From Desulfobulbus sp. (GTDB taxonomy: Bacteria; Desulfobacterota; Desulfobulbia; Desulfobulbales; Desulfobulbaceae), in the NCBI GenBank assembly GCA_031280615.1, contig JAITGO010000009.1, positions 1 to 64,000 of the forward strand: DNA of 64,000 nt, read 5' to 3'. The notes under the pieces were generated by a model, which was given only the letters and a program-made list of their open reading frames with translations, did not search any database and was not told the DNA's origin. Positions within the stretch are counted from its first letter, which is position 1. The number at the start of each line of letters is the position of its first letter. This document shows, piece by piece, positions 52,888-62,600 of the stretch. The translations under genes were made by a program, and so were the position numbers.

Positions 52888-53478
52888 TTGCCTTCCTGTC
52901 CGAGGGGCGCACTCTTTTTTCGCAAAGGAGGGCGCCTCTCGCCGCCCGCCCAACGGCGCCTTCCTCTTTCCATCGCCATTTTTTGGCGGATTCCACCCGT
53001 GCTCGACGCCCCTTTTCCGACCTTGGAGGCCGGCGACAACTCGTTGCAAATGGAGAGCTTTTTGCCAACCTTTAGCATTGCACAATGCGGTTTTTTGGTT
53101 TATCGTGCCCCACCAAAATGAACTGAATCCCAATTCATTGCCACTGCCTTGCGACTGCTCGGAACCAGGTGTTTTTCCGAATAGTTAAGGCCTGACTGTT
53201 CCGATCTGGGGCGGAGAATCGAGACAACCGGAAGGGAAGCGAATCACCCGTGGCGACAACCGGACCGGCGCCGAACGCCACCTCCAGTCGCAACGGCAAC
53301 GCACCTTGCCTCTCCCTTTCCCGCAAAGCGTCGAAACCGCGACAGACCGGATCAGGCCCAACCCGCGTTTTGTGAAGTCCCTCAGGGGGCTTCTTGTACA
53401 TAGCGTTCATCTTTAACCGTTTCCGGCGGTCAACCACCTGCCGGCGAACACCAACCACCGTGTAAGGAGAAAGATCTT
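52888..53478. other. Upstream region of nifJ/por
   Basis: 591 bp without a supported gene. It contains the perfect inverted repeat GCATTG-CA-CAATGC at 53075-53088 followed by a six-T run. It could be a weak terminator for the small gene upstream or an operator. No confident promoter was found. Confidence 0.4.
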
Positions 53479-56400
53479 ATGTCGCGAAAAATGGTCACTA
53501 TTGACGGAAACCAGGCGTGTACGCACGTTGCGTATGCCACCAGTGAAGTCATCACGATCTACCCCATTACGCCATCTTCTCCGATGGCCGCCGAGTCCGA
53601 CGCCAAGGCTAACGCCAAGCAGGAAAACATCTGGGGCTCCATCCCGGTCATCACCCAGATGCAGTCCGAAGCCGGCGTGGCCGGTTCCGTGCATGGTTCC
53701 CTGGGCGCCGGCGCCCTGTGCACCACCTTCACCGCTTCCCAGGGTCTTCTCCTGCTGATCCCCAACATGTACAAGATCTCCGGCGAGTTGCTGCCCACGG
53801 TCTTCCACGTAACCGCCCGCGCCATCGCCTGCCAAGGTCTGTCGATCTTCGGCGACCACGGCGACGTCATGGCCGCCCGCCAGACCGGCTGGGCCATGCT
53901 CTGCTCGCAGGATGTCCAGGAAGCCCAGGACATGGCACTGATCTCCACCTCGGCCACCCTGCAATCCCGCGTGCCGTTCCTCCACTTCTTCGACGGCTTC
54001 CGGACCTCGCACGAGGTTATGAAGATCGAGCAGCTGACCTTCGACGACATGCGCGCCATGATCGACGAGGACCTGATCGTCGCCCACCGCGAACGCGCCC
54101 TGACTCCGGACCGTCCGACCATCGGCGGTACCGCTCAAAACCCGGACGTTTACTTCATCGGCCGCGAGACCGTGAACAAATTCTATGATGCCGTTCCGGG
54201 TATCGTCCAGACCACCATGGACAAATTCGCCGCCCTCACCGGACGCCAGTATCACCTGTTCGACTACATCGGCGCCCCGGATGCCACCGACGTCATCGTC
54301 ATCATGGGTTCCGGCGCCCTGACTGTCACCTCCACCGTCGAGCACCTGATTGCTGATGGCCGGAAGATCGGTCTGGTCATCGTCCGCCTGTTCCGCCCGT
54401 TCGACCCGGTCGCCATGGTTAACGCCCTGCCGCCCACCGTAGAGCGCATCACCGTGCTTGATCGCACCAAGGAGCCGGGCTCCAACGGCGATCCGCTCTA
54501 CCTCGACGTCCGCGCTGCAGTTACCGAGGCCGCCGAAGTCAACCCCACCATGTTCGTCCCGGTCATCCTCAACGGCCGCTACGGCCTGGGTTCCGCCGAA
54601 TTCACCCCGGCCATGGTCAAGGCTGTTTTCGACAACATGGCTTCCCTGGCTCCGAAGAAAAAATTCTGCGTCGGCCCGAACGACGACGTGGCCTTCACCA
54701 GCCTCAAGTACGACGCATCCTTCAATATCGAGGGTTCCGACGTCTACCGCGCCCTGTTCTACGGCCTGGGTTCCGACGGTACGGTCGGCGCCAACAAGAA
54801 CACCATCAAGATCATCGGCGAAGAGACCGACAACTCGGCACAGGGCTACTTTGTCTACGACTCCAAGAAGTCCGGCTCCATGACCGTTTCGCACCTGCGT
54901 TTCGGCAAGAACCAGATCGTTGCCCCGTATCTGATCAACAAGGCCAACTTCGTCGCCTGCCACAACCCGGCCTTCCTCAACACCTATGACATGTTGGCCA
55001 ACCTGGAGAACGGCGGCACCTTCCTGCTGACCACCACCTTCACCAAGGACGAAATCTGGGACCACCTGCCCTCCCTGGTACAGAAGCAGCTGATCGAGAA
55101 GAAGGTCAAATTCTACATCATCGACGCGGTCAAACTCGGCCTGGCTCTCGGCCTGGGCGCCCGCATCAACATGATCATGCAGACCGCCTTTTTCGCCATC
55201 TCCGGCATCATCAGCAAAGACGACGCCATCAAGTCGATCAAGAAGGCGATCAAGAAGACCTACGGCATCAAGGGCGACAAGGTCGTCAACATGAACTACA
55301 GCGCGGTTGACGGCGCCATCGAGAACATCGTCGAGGTCAAGGTACCCAAGAAGGTAACCGGCCACGAGATGCCGCCGATCGTCTCCGCCGAGGCGCCCGA
55401 ATTCGTCAAGACCGTTACCGCCAAGATGATGGAAGGCCACGGCGAGGACATCCCGGTTTCCCAATTCCCGAACGACGGACGCTGGCCGACCGGAACCTCC
55501 CAGTGGGAAAAACGCAACATCGCCGTTCAGGTCTCCTGTTGGGATGCCGACACCTGCATCCAGTGCGGTCGTTGCTCGGTGGTTTGCCCCCATGCCTGTA
55601 TCCGGATGAAGGTCGCCACTCCCGAGGCCCTCAAGGCCGCCGGTGCCGACGCCTCCTTCAAGACCGCCGACGCGGTGGGCAAGGAATTCAAGGACATGAA
55701 GTTCACCATGCAGATCTCCACCTCCGACTGCTGTGGCTGTACCCTCTGCGTGACCGTTTGCCCGGCCCGCAAGAAGGACGCCGACGGCAACAAGACCGAG
55801 GTCCGCGCCCTGTCCATGATCACGAACACCGAAGAGGTCAAGCTGGAGTCCATGAAGAACTGGAAGACCTTCCTGGCCCTGCCCGAGGTCGACGACAGCC
55901 TGATCAACGTCGGCACCATCAAGGGCAGCCAGTTCAAGCGGCCGCTGTTCGAGTTCTCCGGCGCTTGCGCAGGCTGTGGCGAGACCCCGTACATCAAGCT
56001 GGTCACCCAGTTGATCGGCGACCGGATGCTGGCTTCCAACGCCACCGGTTGCTCCTCGATCTATTCCGGCAACCTGCCGACCACCCCGTACTGCAAGCGC
56101 GCCGACGGACGTGGCCCGGCTTGGTCCAACTCCCTGTTCGAAGATAACGCCGAGCACGGTTTGGGTATGCGCCAGGCAGTGGATAAACTGGCCAGCCAGG
56201 CAATCGAGCTGTTGGAAGCCGCTGTCAAGGAAGGCATGATCGACAAGGCCATGGCCGATGCCCTGATCAATGCCTCGCAGAAGAACCAGATCGAGATCGA
56301 AGCCCAGCGGGCCCGGGTCGCCCAGTTGAAGGCAGCCATCGAAGGCAAGAAGGAGGCCATCGCCAAGCGGCTCTACCATGTGGCCGACTACCTGGTGAAG

Positions 56401-57054
56401 AAATCCGTCTGGATCATCGGCGGCGACGGTTGGGCCTATGACATCGGATACGGCGGTGTTGACCACGTGCTGGCTTCCGGTAAGAACGTCAACATCCTGG
56501 TCATGGACACCGAGGTCTACTCCAATACCGGTGGTCAGATGTCCAAGTCCACCCCCCGCGCAGCCGTGGCCCAGTTCGCCGCCGGCGGCAAGACTATGCC
56601 CAAGAAGAACATGGGCCTGATCTTCTCCACCTTCGGCACGGTCTACGTGGCCCGCATTTCCCTCGGCGCCAATCCGCAGCAGGCCATCAAGGCCATTCAG
56701 GAGGCCGAGGCCTATGACGGTCCGTCGCTGATCATCGCCTACGCTCACTGCATCAACCACGGCATCAACATGGCCATGGGTCTGGAGCAGCAGAAGAAGG
56801 CGGTTGAGTGCGGTCACTGGTCGCTGTTCCGCTACAACCCGGATCTCGAAGCCGAAGGCAAGAACCCGATGATCATCGACTCCAAGGAGCCGACCATCAC
56901 CTTTGCCGAGTACGCCTTGAGCGAAAACCGCTATCGGATGCTGAAGCTGTCCAATCCGGCCCATGCCGATGAGTTGATGGCTCAATCGCAAAAGGATGTG
57001 GACAAGTCTTGGAAACTGCTCAAGGGTTGGGCCAAGGCACTGGAGACGGAATAA
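53479..57054 (+). CDS. nifJ: Pyruvate:ferredoxin (flavodoxin) oxidoreductase, single-chain
   Basis: An 1191-residue enzyme of central anaerobic metabolism: pyruvate + CoA to acetyl-CoA + CO2, reducing ferredoxin. It has all domains in one chain: N-terminal pyrimidine-binding domain (IYPITPSSPMAAESDA), domain II/III, a two-cluster ferredoxin domain (CIQCGRCSVVCPHAC near residue 692; CCGCTLCVTVCP near 750), and a C-terminal ThDP domain (GACAGCGETPY; GGDGWAYDIGYGGVDH near 980; DTEVYSNTGGQ). Length matches the homodimeric family. Codon use is markedly biased (GCC, CTG, AAG, GGC), as expected for high expression. AAGGAGAAAG precedes the ATG. Confidence 0.97.
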   Translation: MSRKMVTIDGNQACTHVAYATSEVITIYPITPSSPMAAESDAKANAKQENIWGSIPVITQMQSEAGVAGSVHGSLGAGALCTTFTASQGLLLLIPNMYKISGELLPTVFHVTARAIACQGLSIFGDHGDVMAARQTGWAMLCSQDVQEAQDMALISTSATLQSRVPFLHFFDGFRTSHEVMKIEQLTFDDMRAMIDEDLIVAHRERALTPDRPTIGGTAQNPDVYFIGRETVNKFYDAVPGIVQTTMDKFAALTGRQYHLFDYIGAPDATDVIVIMGSGALTVTSTVEHLIADGRKIGLVIVRLFRPFDPVAMVNALPPTVERITVLDRTKEPGSNGDPLYLDVRAAVTEAAEVNPTMFVPVILNGRYGLGSAEFTPAMVKAVFDNMASLAPKKKFCVGPNDDVAFTSLKYDASFNIEGSDVYRALFYGLGSDGTVGANKNTIKIIGEETDNSAQGYFVYDSKKSGSMTVSHLRFGKNQIVAPYLINKANFVACHNPAFLNTYDMLANLENGGTFLLTTTFTKDEIWDHLPSLVQKQLIEKKVKFYIIDAVKLGLALGLGARINMIMQTAFFAISGIISKDDAIKSIKKAIKKTYGIKGDKVVNMNYSAVDGAIENIVEVKVPKKVTGHEMPPIVSAEAPEFVKTVTAKMMEGHGEDIPVSQFPNDGRWPTGTSQWEKRNIAVQVSCWDADTCIQCGRCSVVCPHACIRMKVATPEALKAAGADASFKTADAVGKEFKDMKFTMQISTSDCCGCTLCVTVCPARKKDADGNKTEVRALSMITNTEEVKLESMKNWKTFLALPEVDDSLINVGTIKGSQFKRPLFEFSGACAGCGETPYIKLVTQLIGDRMLASNATGCSSIYSGNLPTTPYCKRADGRGPAWSNSLFEDNAEHGLGMRQAVDKLASQAIELLEAAVKEGMIDKAMADALINASQKNQIEIEAQRARVAQLKAAIEGKKEAIAKRLYHVADYLVKKSVWIIGGDGWAYDIGYGGVDHVLASGKNVNILVMDTEVYSNTGGQMSKSTPRAAVAQFAAGGKTMPKKNMGLIFSTFGTVYVARISLGANPQQAIKAIQEAEAYDGPSLIIAYAHCINHGINMAMGLEQQKKAVECGHWSLFRYNPDLEAEGKNPMIIDSKEPTITFAEYALSENRYRMLKLSNPAHADELMAQSQKDVDKSWKLLKGWAKALETE

Positions 57055-57081
57055 CCGTCCAAGTGTCCTGATGTGAAGTGA

Positions 57082-57117
57082 AAAGCCCTGCCGGTGCAAA
57101 CCGGCAGGGCTTTTTTT
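57082..57117 (+). terminator. Intrinsic terminator after nifJ
   Basis: AAGCCCTGCCGGT / ACCGGCAGGGCTT stem with a GCAA-type loop, followed by seven T residues, 28 bp after the stop codon. Confidence 0.93.
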
Positions 57118-57150
57118 GTGCCTCAGGCCACCATCCAGAGAGCGGCCACA

Positions 57151-57173
57151 AAAAAAGGGGCCGATCGGCCCCT
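57151..57173 (-). terminator. Intrinsic terminator for the minus-strand YkgJ-cluster gene
   Basis: On the minus strand AGGGGCCGATCGGCCCCT runs into T residues (eight A residues on the plus strand at 57149-57156). It lies about 170 bp downstream of the convergent gene and backs the nifJ terminator. Confidence 0.75.
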
Positions 57174-57344
57174 TGCGTACTGCGATTTATCCCCTCACCA
57201 CTTCAAAAATGCCGATACGATCCGCGGTCGTTTCGAGGAGTACTGCGAACGCCGGCGGACAATCGGCTCGCTCGCGTTTTCGTGGCAAACGTTTTCTCCC
57301 CGCGGCCGCTCAATGCACCGGAAATCTTCCGGCAGGCGGCGCCG

Positions 57345-58301
57345 CTATTTGGGCTGGGCGTCCTTTTCCTCGCGTTCACGAAGCATGCGATCCCGCTCCG
57401 CCTTTAATTCCTCGTATTCCTGTTCAGCCTTTTGCACCGCTTCATCTTGCCGCTTCCTGATTTCCGAGATCTTGTTCTTGAGCCTTTCTTCTTTGACGAC
57501 CAATCCCGGGGCGCCGAACAAGGTGTTGGCGAGATACTTGAAGGAAAACAGCATCAATTCCACGTCGTCTTCCTTGATTTTCGCCAATGTTGCCGGATCG
57601 ACCTCATAGGTGTCGAGGAACGAGCTTTCGAAAATGAACTTGCGGAAGGTGTCCAGATCGGTGGAGGCCATGAAGAACATCCGCTTGGCCGCCTCGCTCA
57701 AGGTGGCCTGGAGGCCGAAGGATTTGCGCCGCATGACCAGCCGGAGCCATTCCTTGTTCATTTCGTCGCGCAGATCGACCCCCTGGTCGGCCCGCCACTC
57801 GCCAATGGTCCAGTGCTTGGGCTCCTCGTGTCCCTTGCAGTGCGGCTCCTTAACCAGGAAAAAGAACTTCTCTTCGGCCGCATCGTTGGTGCCGCCTTCA
57901 TGAAAATCGGCCATGCCCACCGGATAGTAGCGGCAGGCCGAAGGCCGGTCGGAATAGACCGTGCATCCCTCCGGCGTCACGAAAGGACAACCGTTCTTCT
58001 CGCCCACCAGTTTGATTTGCACCCCCGGCATGTCGGTCTTTTCCAGGTAGGTGGGTTCGGTATACTCGGTGACGAACTCATGGGCCGCGATACCCAGCCG
58101 CTTACGGAGGATGAGGATGTCGTACGGGGTGAGAATGATCTTGATGTTGTGGCAGCAGGCGGTGAAACAACTCACACCGGAGTGGCAGCTGAACTGCAGC
58201 CTCGAGGTGAGAGTCAGCTTTTCCGGAAGAATGTTGGAGGGATTTTTGTCGGTGGACTTGATAAAACCGAGTTCGTCATCACTATATTCGTCAATTGCCA
58301 T
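57345..58301 (-). CDS. YkgJ-family zinc/iron-chelating cysteine-cluster protein
   Basis: A 318-residue protein. The cysteine cluster is spread over about 40-130: CHSGVSCFTACCHNIKI, then GCPFVTPEGCTVYSDRPSACRYYP and PHCKGHE. This is the YkgJ/UPF0153 pattern thought to bind zinc or an iron-sulfur cluster. The C-terminus is a long charged coiled coil (VVKEERLKNKISEIRKRQDEAVQKAEQEYEELKAERDRM in parts). Function is unknown. GAGG lies before the chosen ATG; an ATG 20 codons upstream is unlikely because the added residues are low-complexity. Confidence 0.88.
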   Translation of the reverse strand: MAIDEYSDDELGFIKSTDKNPSNILPEKLTLTSRLQFSCHSGVSCFTACCHNIKIILTPYDILILRKRLGIAAHEFVTEYTEPTYLEKTDMPGVQIKLVGEKNGCPFVTPEGCTVYSDRPSACRYYPVGMADFHEGGTNDAAEEKFFFLVKEPHCKGHEEPKHWTIGEWRADQGVDLRDEMNKEWLRLVMRRKSFGLQATLSEAAKRMFFMASTDLDTFRKFIFESSFLDTYEVDPATLAKIKEDDVELMLFSFKYLANTLFGAPGLVVKEERLKNKISEIRKRQDEAVQKAEQEYEELKAERDRMLREREEKDAQPK

Positions 58302-58592
58302 GCGGCACCTCGTGCTGTGCGGGTAAAGTCGGATTCTGCGGCCGCGACCGGCCGGATACAAGGCCGATTATTGTACCATGCCCTTTCTCGGTGTCAAACC
58401 TTATCGGAATTTCGCCTCCTTTCCTTCCCGGGGACATGTGGAAGCCCGGCTGAAAAGGACAGCTACACCACGCTGAACCGAGGGCGCCGGAAGCGGTAAA
58501 AAGTGGCCGCTCAGAAGATCAATTATATATCTTTTCCCCCTTGAACCTGCTAAATTAGGGAAAGTTTCCTTTTTTGTTGCCAAGAGTTGTAC

Positions 58593-58790
58593 ATGAAGAA
58601 ATTTTTTGTCAACCAGCTCGACCTCAGCAAGGTCAACACCTTGATCTACCACATGCCGGATGGTCCGACGTTCTCCCTCGAAATGAACGAGCTAGACGGG
58701 TTCATTGATTTCGATATGGAATTCGGCGACGTCTGCGACACCTCCGATATCGACGGCGTCCTCCATTTCTTTCCCCGAGGCAACGCCTGA
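58593..58790 (+). CDS. Small acidic hypothetical protein, 65 residues
   Basis: A short protein beginning MKKFFVNQLDLSKVNTLIYH and rich in Asp/Glu (NELDGFIDFDMEFGDVCDTSD). AAGAG lies eight bases before the ATG. It is followed 32 bp later by the PHP gene and may be cotranscribed. No known domain is recognised. Confidence 0.5.
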   Translation: MKKFFVNQLDLSKVNTLIYHMPDGPTFSLEMNELDGFIDFDMEFGDVCDTSDIDGVLHFFPRGNA

Positions 58791-58822
58791 GCCCCGAAGC
58801 AAGCCCCGGTTTTCTCCCGCAT

Positions 58823-59638
58823 ATGCCCATGACTCCATCAATCGATATCCACGAGGACGGCCACGTCCATACCCGGCTCTGCAACCACGCTGTCGGCGAG
58901 ATGGAAGACTATGTCGAACAGGCGGTGCAACGCGGCCTGACCACCCTGGTCTTCCTCGAACACCTGGAAACGGATATCCGCTATCCGCAACCCAGCTGGC
59001 TTAACGACGAGGATTTTGCCGTGTATTTTCGGGAGGGGGAACGGCTGAAACAACAATATCGGGGGGTGATCGACATCCGGCTTGGGGCCGAAACCGGATT
59101 CAACCCGGCAGCGATTCCGATCATCCGCAGGCGGCTGGCCGACTATCCGTTCGAGCGCGTCGGCGTGTCGTGCCATTTCTACCGCCACGGCGACGTCCAT
59201 CTCAACCTGCTCAGCAACCGCCGGCAAAGCCTGGACAAATTTGCGGCCATTGGCGCCGATACGGTGATCACCGCCTATTTCAACGCCCTAACCGAAGCGG
59301 TGGCAACCTTGGATTGCGATGTCCTCTGCCACCTCGACGCGGTCTTGCGCCACCTGCCCGGCATCTGCTTCAACGACGGACATAAGCGGCAGATCGAGCA
59401 ACTGCTGGACAGCATGCAGGCGAAAAACGTGGCGCTTGAAATCAACACCTCGGGCTTCGATTATCGGGGCACCCCTTTCCCGGCCGATTGGATCGTGGCT
59501 GCGGCATTGCGCCGCGGCATCTCCCTCCGGGCCGGCTCGGATGCCCACCAGCCCTCCGAGGTAGGCCGGCATTTCGACCGGTTGCCGGCCTACCTCGCCG
59601 GTATCAAGAGTTTGAGTACCTCTGGAGCCACCAAGTAA
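58823..59638 (+). CDS. PHP-domain phosphoesterase, histidinol-phosphatase-like
   Basis: A 271-residue metal-dependent phosphoesterase. The PHP metal motifs are visible: HEDGHVHTRLCNHA, the FLEHLET block, GAETGFNP, GVSCHFYRHGD, CHLDAVLRH and GSDAHQPSEVG. Sequence and length fit the HisK/HisJ-like group; whether it acts in histidine synthesis is unclear because no his genes are nearby. It is the last chromosomal gene before the prophage. Confidence 0.85.
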   Translation: MPMTPSIDIHEDGHVHTRLCNHAVGEMEDYVEQAVQRGLTTLVFLEHLETDIRYPQPSWLNDEDFAVYFREGERLKQQYRGVIDIRLGAETGFNPAAIPIIRRRLADYPFERVGVSCHFYRHGDVHLNLLSNRRQSLDKFAAIGADTVITAYFNALTEAVATLDCDVLCHLDAVLRHLPGICFNDGHKRQIEQLLDSMQAKNVALEINTSGFDYRGTPFPADWIVAAALRRGISLRAGSDAHQPSEVGRHFDRLPAYLAGIKSLSTSGATK

Positions 59639-59640
59639 AT

Positions 59641-59658
59641 CAGCTAGTTAGCTAGCTG
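59641..59658. other. Palindrome at the chromosome-prophage junction
   Basis: CAGCTAG-TTAG-CTAGCTG, a perfect 7+4+7 inverted repeat, lies between the PHP stop codon and the integrase stop codon. It is followed by TTTATCT on the plus strand. It may be the PHP terminator, part of the attachment site, or both. The other att copy would lie beyond the right edge. Confidence 0.4.
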
Positions 59659-59659
59659 T

Positions 59660-60733
59660 TTATCTCCCGAGAGTTTGGTGTTGTACTTTTGATGTACTTT
59701 TTATCTCGAAATCCTTTAAACCGGGAAGCGCCGCAAGCACTTCTCGGTTTTCTTTTTTCAGCCGATGAATATACCGCTGAGTGGTTGACAAGCTGGTATG
59801 CCGAAGCATGTACTGTATCTCGACCAATGGCACATTCTCGGATGCCAGGATCGAAGCAAATAAATGACGAATACCATGGAAACCAAACGGCTTCACTTTC
59901 GCTTTACTACAGACCCGCTTCAACCAGTGTAGTCGGTACTTATAAACAAGATTCCAGTGGCTGATAAAAACAGGCTCATTTGGATTGCCGCCTTTTTTCT
60001 GATGCCGCATAAGCCACTCAAGCAGGTCGTCTTTGACACTCAACCACTGTGAGCGCCATTCGCCGACCTTGTTCTTCCGCCAACTCAATCGAATGCGCTT
60101 GCGGAAAAAATCCACATCGGACCAGGTGAGACGAAACAACTCATCTCGTCGGGCACCGGTCTGCAAATAACAGTAAAGCATCAGCCTATCTTGGTCATTT
60201 TCGATAACATTGAAGACTTTCCAAAAATCATCCAATGTTGGAACATATCTTTCAACTCGTTCCGAAGCGAATTTCTCCACCTTGGCAAACGGGTTGTCAC
60301 CGGGGAGATGTAAAAACTTCACCCCCCAGGACCAAGCAGCCGACAGATTTTTTCTGTCCTTGTTAGCAGCGTTCCCGGATCTGCTGGCGAACTGCCTCTG
60401 CAAAGCCTTCTGGGCCTGCAAAGCGGTCAGTCTTTCCGCCAACTCTTTAGGCCGAATCCCAGGGCAAGAAAAGAGCTGACAAAAAACCATCCTCTTTTCC
60501 TCGAATGTCTTCCGAGTGAAATTCTGTTCCGCAAATTTCAGATATTCAGTTGCCCAATCCAGCAAGGAGACCATACGGGTCTTTTGCTCTTCGGGTTGTG
60601 GGAGTTGTTCCGACTCCCACAACAACGCCTCTTTCTTTGTCTCGAAGCACTTCCTTTGTTTGATCTTCCCGATGAAGCGTTGCCCCATCCACGGAAATTT
60701 GTCCTTGTTTTTGTTCGGGTTTTTGTACGCCAT
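59660..60733 (-). CDS. Tyrosine recombinase / prophage integrase
   Basis: A 357-residue site-specific recombinase. N-terminal core-binding domain, then the catalytic set: Arg in LQTGARRDELFRLTWSDVD, His-x2-Arg in FGFHGIRHLFAS, the late His in MLRHTSLSTTQRYIH and the nucleophile Tyr in that motif. All are intact, so it is probably active. It is the last gene of the element, next to the chromosome, which is the usual place for an integrase. Less GC-rich than the host genes. Confidence 0.93.
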   Translation of the reverse strand: MAYKNPNKNKDKFPWMGQRFIGKIKQRKCFETKKEALLWESEQLPQPEEQKTRMVSLLDWATEYLKFAEQNFTRKTFEEKRMVFCQLFSCPGIRPKELAERLTALQAQKALQRQFASRSGNAANKDRKNLSAAWSWGVKFLHLPGDNPFAKVEKFASERVERYVPTLDDFWKVFNVIENDQDRLMLYCYLQTGARRDELFRLTWSDVDFFRKRIRLSWRKNKVGEWRSQWLSVKDDLLEWLMRHQKKGGNPNEPVFISHWNLVYKYRLHWLKRVCSKAKVKPFGFHGIRHLFASILASENVPLVEIQYMLRHTSLSTTQRYIHRLKKENREVLAALPGLKDFEIKSTSKVQHQTLGR

Positions 60734-60881
60734 GTTTCATAACCTCGTTACGTGGAAATCTCCAAGAACGCGGCCCCAAGCGCACCCCTCCAAGCTTTTC
60801 GAGACCATAGCGCCGGAGAACCCTTTTCTCAACTCGGAAATAATCAGCTACTTCCTGCAACGTCATCATTTCGGGAAGCAT
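60546..60881 (-). CDS. Excisionase-like helix-turn-helix protein
   Basis: A 111-residue frame. Residues 1-50 form a MerR/excisionase-type winged helix (MMTLQEVADYFRVEKRVLRRYG ... WRFPRNEV). The rest overlaps the integrase start by 188 bp in another frame and is low in recognisable structure. GAGG lies eight bases before the ATG. Pairing with the integrase suggests directionality control of excision. Confidence 0.65.
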   Translation of the reverse strand: MLPEMMTLQEVADYFRVEKRVLRRYGLEKLGGVRLGPRSWRFPRNEVMKHGVQKPEQKQGQISVDGATLHREDQTKEVLRDKERGVVVGVGTTPTTRRAKDPYGLLAGLGN

Positions 60882-60890
60882 GGAATTGCC

Positions 60891-61076
60891 TCAATAAAAT
60901 CCCGGCAATTTGAGTTGCCGGTTGTCAGCGACCACTGAAGGTTTGCCGAGTTCGCGGATTGCGATGGCAGCATGCAGGCGGCGGGCACGTTCGGTTACAT
61001 CCGGCATGTATTCAACGCCCAGGGGCTTGTTGCCCATCAGGCCACGACGGCGTGTTGTGAAGATGCTGGTTTTCAT
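60891..61076 (-). CDS. Small prophage protein of unknown function, 61 residues
   Basis: A basic small protein starting MKTSIFTTRRRGLMGNKPLG and ending RQLKLPGFY. AGAGAA lies eight bases before the ATG. It sits between the Rep-like gene and the excisionase-like gene, 9 bp before the latter. No known domain is recognised. Confidence 0.45.
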   Translation of the reverse strand: MKTSIFTTRRRGLMGNKPLGVEYMPDVTERARRLHAAIAIRELGKPSVVADNRQLKLPGFY

Positions 61077-61194
61077 GCGTCGTTCTCTCAGGAAAATGCA
61101 AATGATTATCATTTAGTTTTGATAAGCCCTTGCGGCAAGGGGAAGGCAGACCTACATTCAAGGCAAGCCTTCTTCATGAGACTTTTTTTTCGTT

Positions 61195-61236
61195 ACCCCT
61201 TTGGTTTTCTTCCTCCTAACCAAAGGGGGTTTCTTT
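61195..61236 (+). terminator. Long hairpin in the prophage intergenic region
   Basis: CCCCTTTGGTT pairs with AACCAAAGGGG (11 bp) around an 11-base loop. TTTCTTTTTT follows on the plus strand. It is the only sizeable non-coding region in the prophage part. In filamentous phages such a place can hold a central terminator or the rolling-circle replication origin, so its role is open. Confidence 0.6.
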
Positions 61237-61239
61237 TTT

Positions 61240-62511
61240 CTACCCCGCCATAGTTGATTTGAACTCGTTGCGCTTAACGCGCATCTTTTGGGTGAACTTC
61301 TCCTCGTCCTCGAACAGGTCGTGCAGGTCTTCCTCTATCAGTTCCTGGCAGAACGCCACAATCCGGTCGATATCGCCCGGCTCGATCTCCATGGCCGCGC
61401 AGACCGACATCAACATGCCGCGAGCCTGCTTGCGGAGCATGACCACATCCTTGTGCTTCACCGGATGATTGCGAATCAAGCCGAGCACTCCGGTCCAGAC
61501 CACATTGCGGACCTTCTGCCAGAACTCCGAGACCTTTGCTCGAGATTGATTGTGGTTACGGTCAACGGCGGTGGAGGTGTGCTTGACCCATTCGGAGGTC
61601 AGGTACAGCCACAGGGACTTGAGGGAGGAAACCAGCTCGTAGACCGTATCGATCTTGAGTTGCCGGTCCTTGTCCGAGAACTCCCGGAGCTTGGGCCGGC
61701 GTAGCTCGAATTCGACACGGGTGACGGGCTGTTGGTCGAACTCCTGGACGCCCCACACTTCGGCAAAAATTTCCTGTTTATGGGTAGCCCTGGAGCGTTT
61801 GAGTTCGGTCACCTTGTCGTAGATGCGCAGCATGATGTCTTGCGACATCCAGTTGACGCTGGTCAGGTGGTTGTGACGGGCATAGCTGACAAAATCGGTT
61901 CCCCTGGACACCCAGTGGGTCTTAGCTTCCAGGTCGAGTTCGTTGATGTCGATGCCGATAAAATCGGCGGCCAGGTGGACCTCTGAAACCAGCTCCTTGA
62001 AGATTTCGCAGCCGTAGGTGGCAAGGAAGGCCTTCACCCCTTCATAGATCGGGAGAAAACCTGGCGACCAGCAGGAGAGCGAGCCGATTTCCAAACGGCA
62101 AGAGGGGATCGGGTCTTCGGCCTTGCGGCGGTTGAACAGCAGGGTCACGTCGCCGGAGGTAAGCCGGTAGGAATAGCGGGAAGCACCTTGGCGACTGAGG
62201 TTCCAGTCAAAGCCTCGTTCCTCGAATACCGGGATGGAGTCCAGGTCGAGGTCCTGGGCTTCCTTCTTCTTGCGCTCAAGGTAATCCAGGAACCAGGGGT
62301 CCAGCCAGAAGACCCACATGTTGACCTTGAGGAAGTCGAGATTGCGAACGCAACCAAGGGCTTGATTGTGGGATGTGACTACTTGGGAGTCACATGCTAT
62401 TCGGGCTTGTGACTCCCCGAAAGGAAAATCCTCGGGGGCATTGTCCCGTAGGGTCAGCCAATGGGCGTCGTGGTGGCGGTAGAACGGGGTGTATTTGGAT
62501 TGCAGTTGCAC
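61240..62511 (-). CDS. Replication-initiation-factor-like protein (filamentous phage Rep, RstA-like)
   Basis: A 423-residue protein similar in layout to the phage replication initiation factor family used for rolling-circle replication. Recognisable blocks are CWSPGFLPIYEGVKAFLA, VSEVHLAADFIGIDIN (metal/DNA-binding beta strands), SRGTDFVSYARHNHLTSV and TRVEFELRRPKLREF. A C-terminal helical part is charged. The GTG start follows GAGGAA; in-frame codons upstream lack a ribosome site. It supports the inovirus identity together with the Zot-like gene. Confidence 0.75.
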   Translation of the reverse strand: MQLQSKYTPFYRHHDAHWLTLRDNAPEDFPFGESQARIACDSQVVTSHNQALGCVRNLDFLKVNMWVFWLDPWFLDYLERKKKEAQDLDLDSIPVFEERGFDWNLSRQGASRYSYRLTSGDVTLLFNRRKAEDPIPSCRLEIGSLSCWSPGFLPIYEGVKAFLATYGCEIFKELVSEVHLAADFIGIDINELDLEAKTHWVSRGTDFVSYARHNHLTSVNWMSQDIMLRIYDKVTELKRSRATHKQEIFAEVWGVQEFDQQPVTRVEFELRRPKLREFSDKDRQLKIDTVYELVSSLKSLWLYLTSEWVKHTSTAVDRNHNQSRAKVSEFWQKVRNVVWTGVLGLIRNHPVKHKDVVMLRKQARGMLMSVCAAMEIEPGDIDRIVAFCQELIEEDLHDLFEDEEKFTQKMRVKRNEFKSTMAG

Positions 62512-62600
62512 AGGGAATTCCTCGGGGTTTCGAGGCCGACCGGCACCGGCAGACGCCGGAAGCCGGATCGGCCTCAAAAATCATTGCATTGCTTTTGCCG

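Noticed and set aside
53075..53088. GCATTG-CA-CAATGC as a Rex-type operator for nifJ
   Set aside because: It is a perfect inverted repeat but does not match the TTGTGAA-n4-TTCACAA Rex consensus and lies about 390 bp upstream; kept only as an unassigned palindrome.
53413..57099. A 1228-codon open frame antisense to nifJ
   Set aside because: It mirrors nifJ exactly; the strong GC-rich codon bias of nifJ removes stop codons from the complementary frame. Its translation is low-complexity Gly/Val/Asp/His with no domain.
59638..59700. A tRNA gene as the prophage integration site
   Set aside because: No cloverleaf or tRNA 3' end is seen at the junction; only a short palindrome is present.
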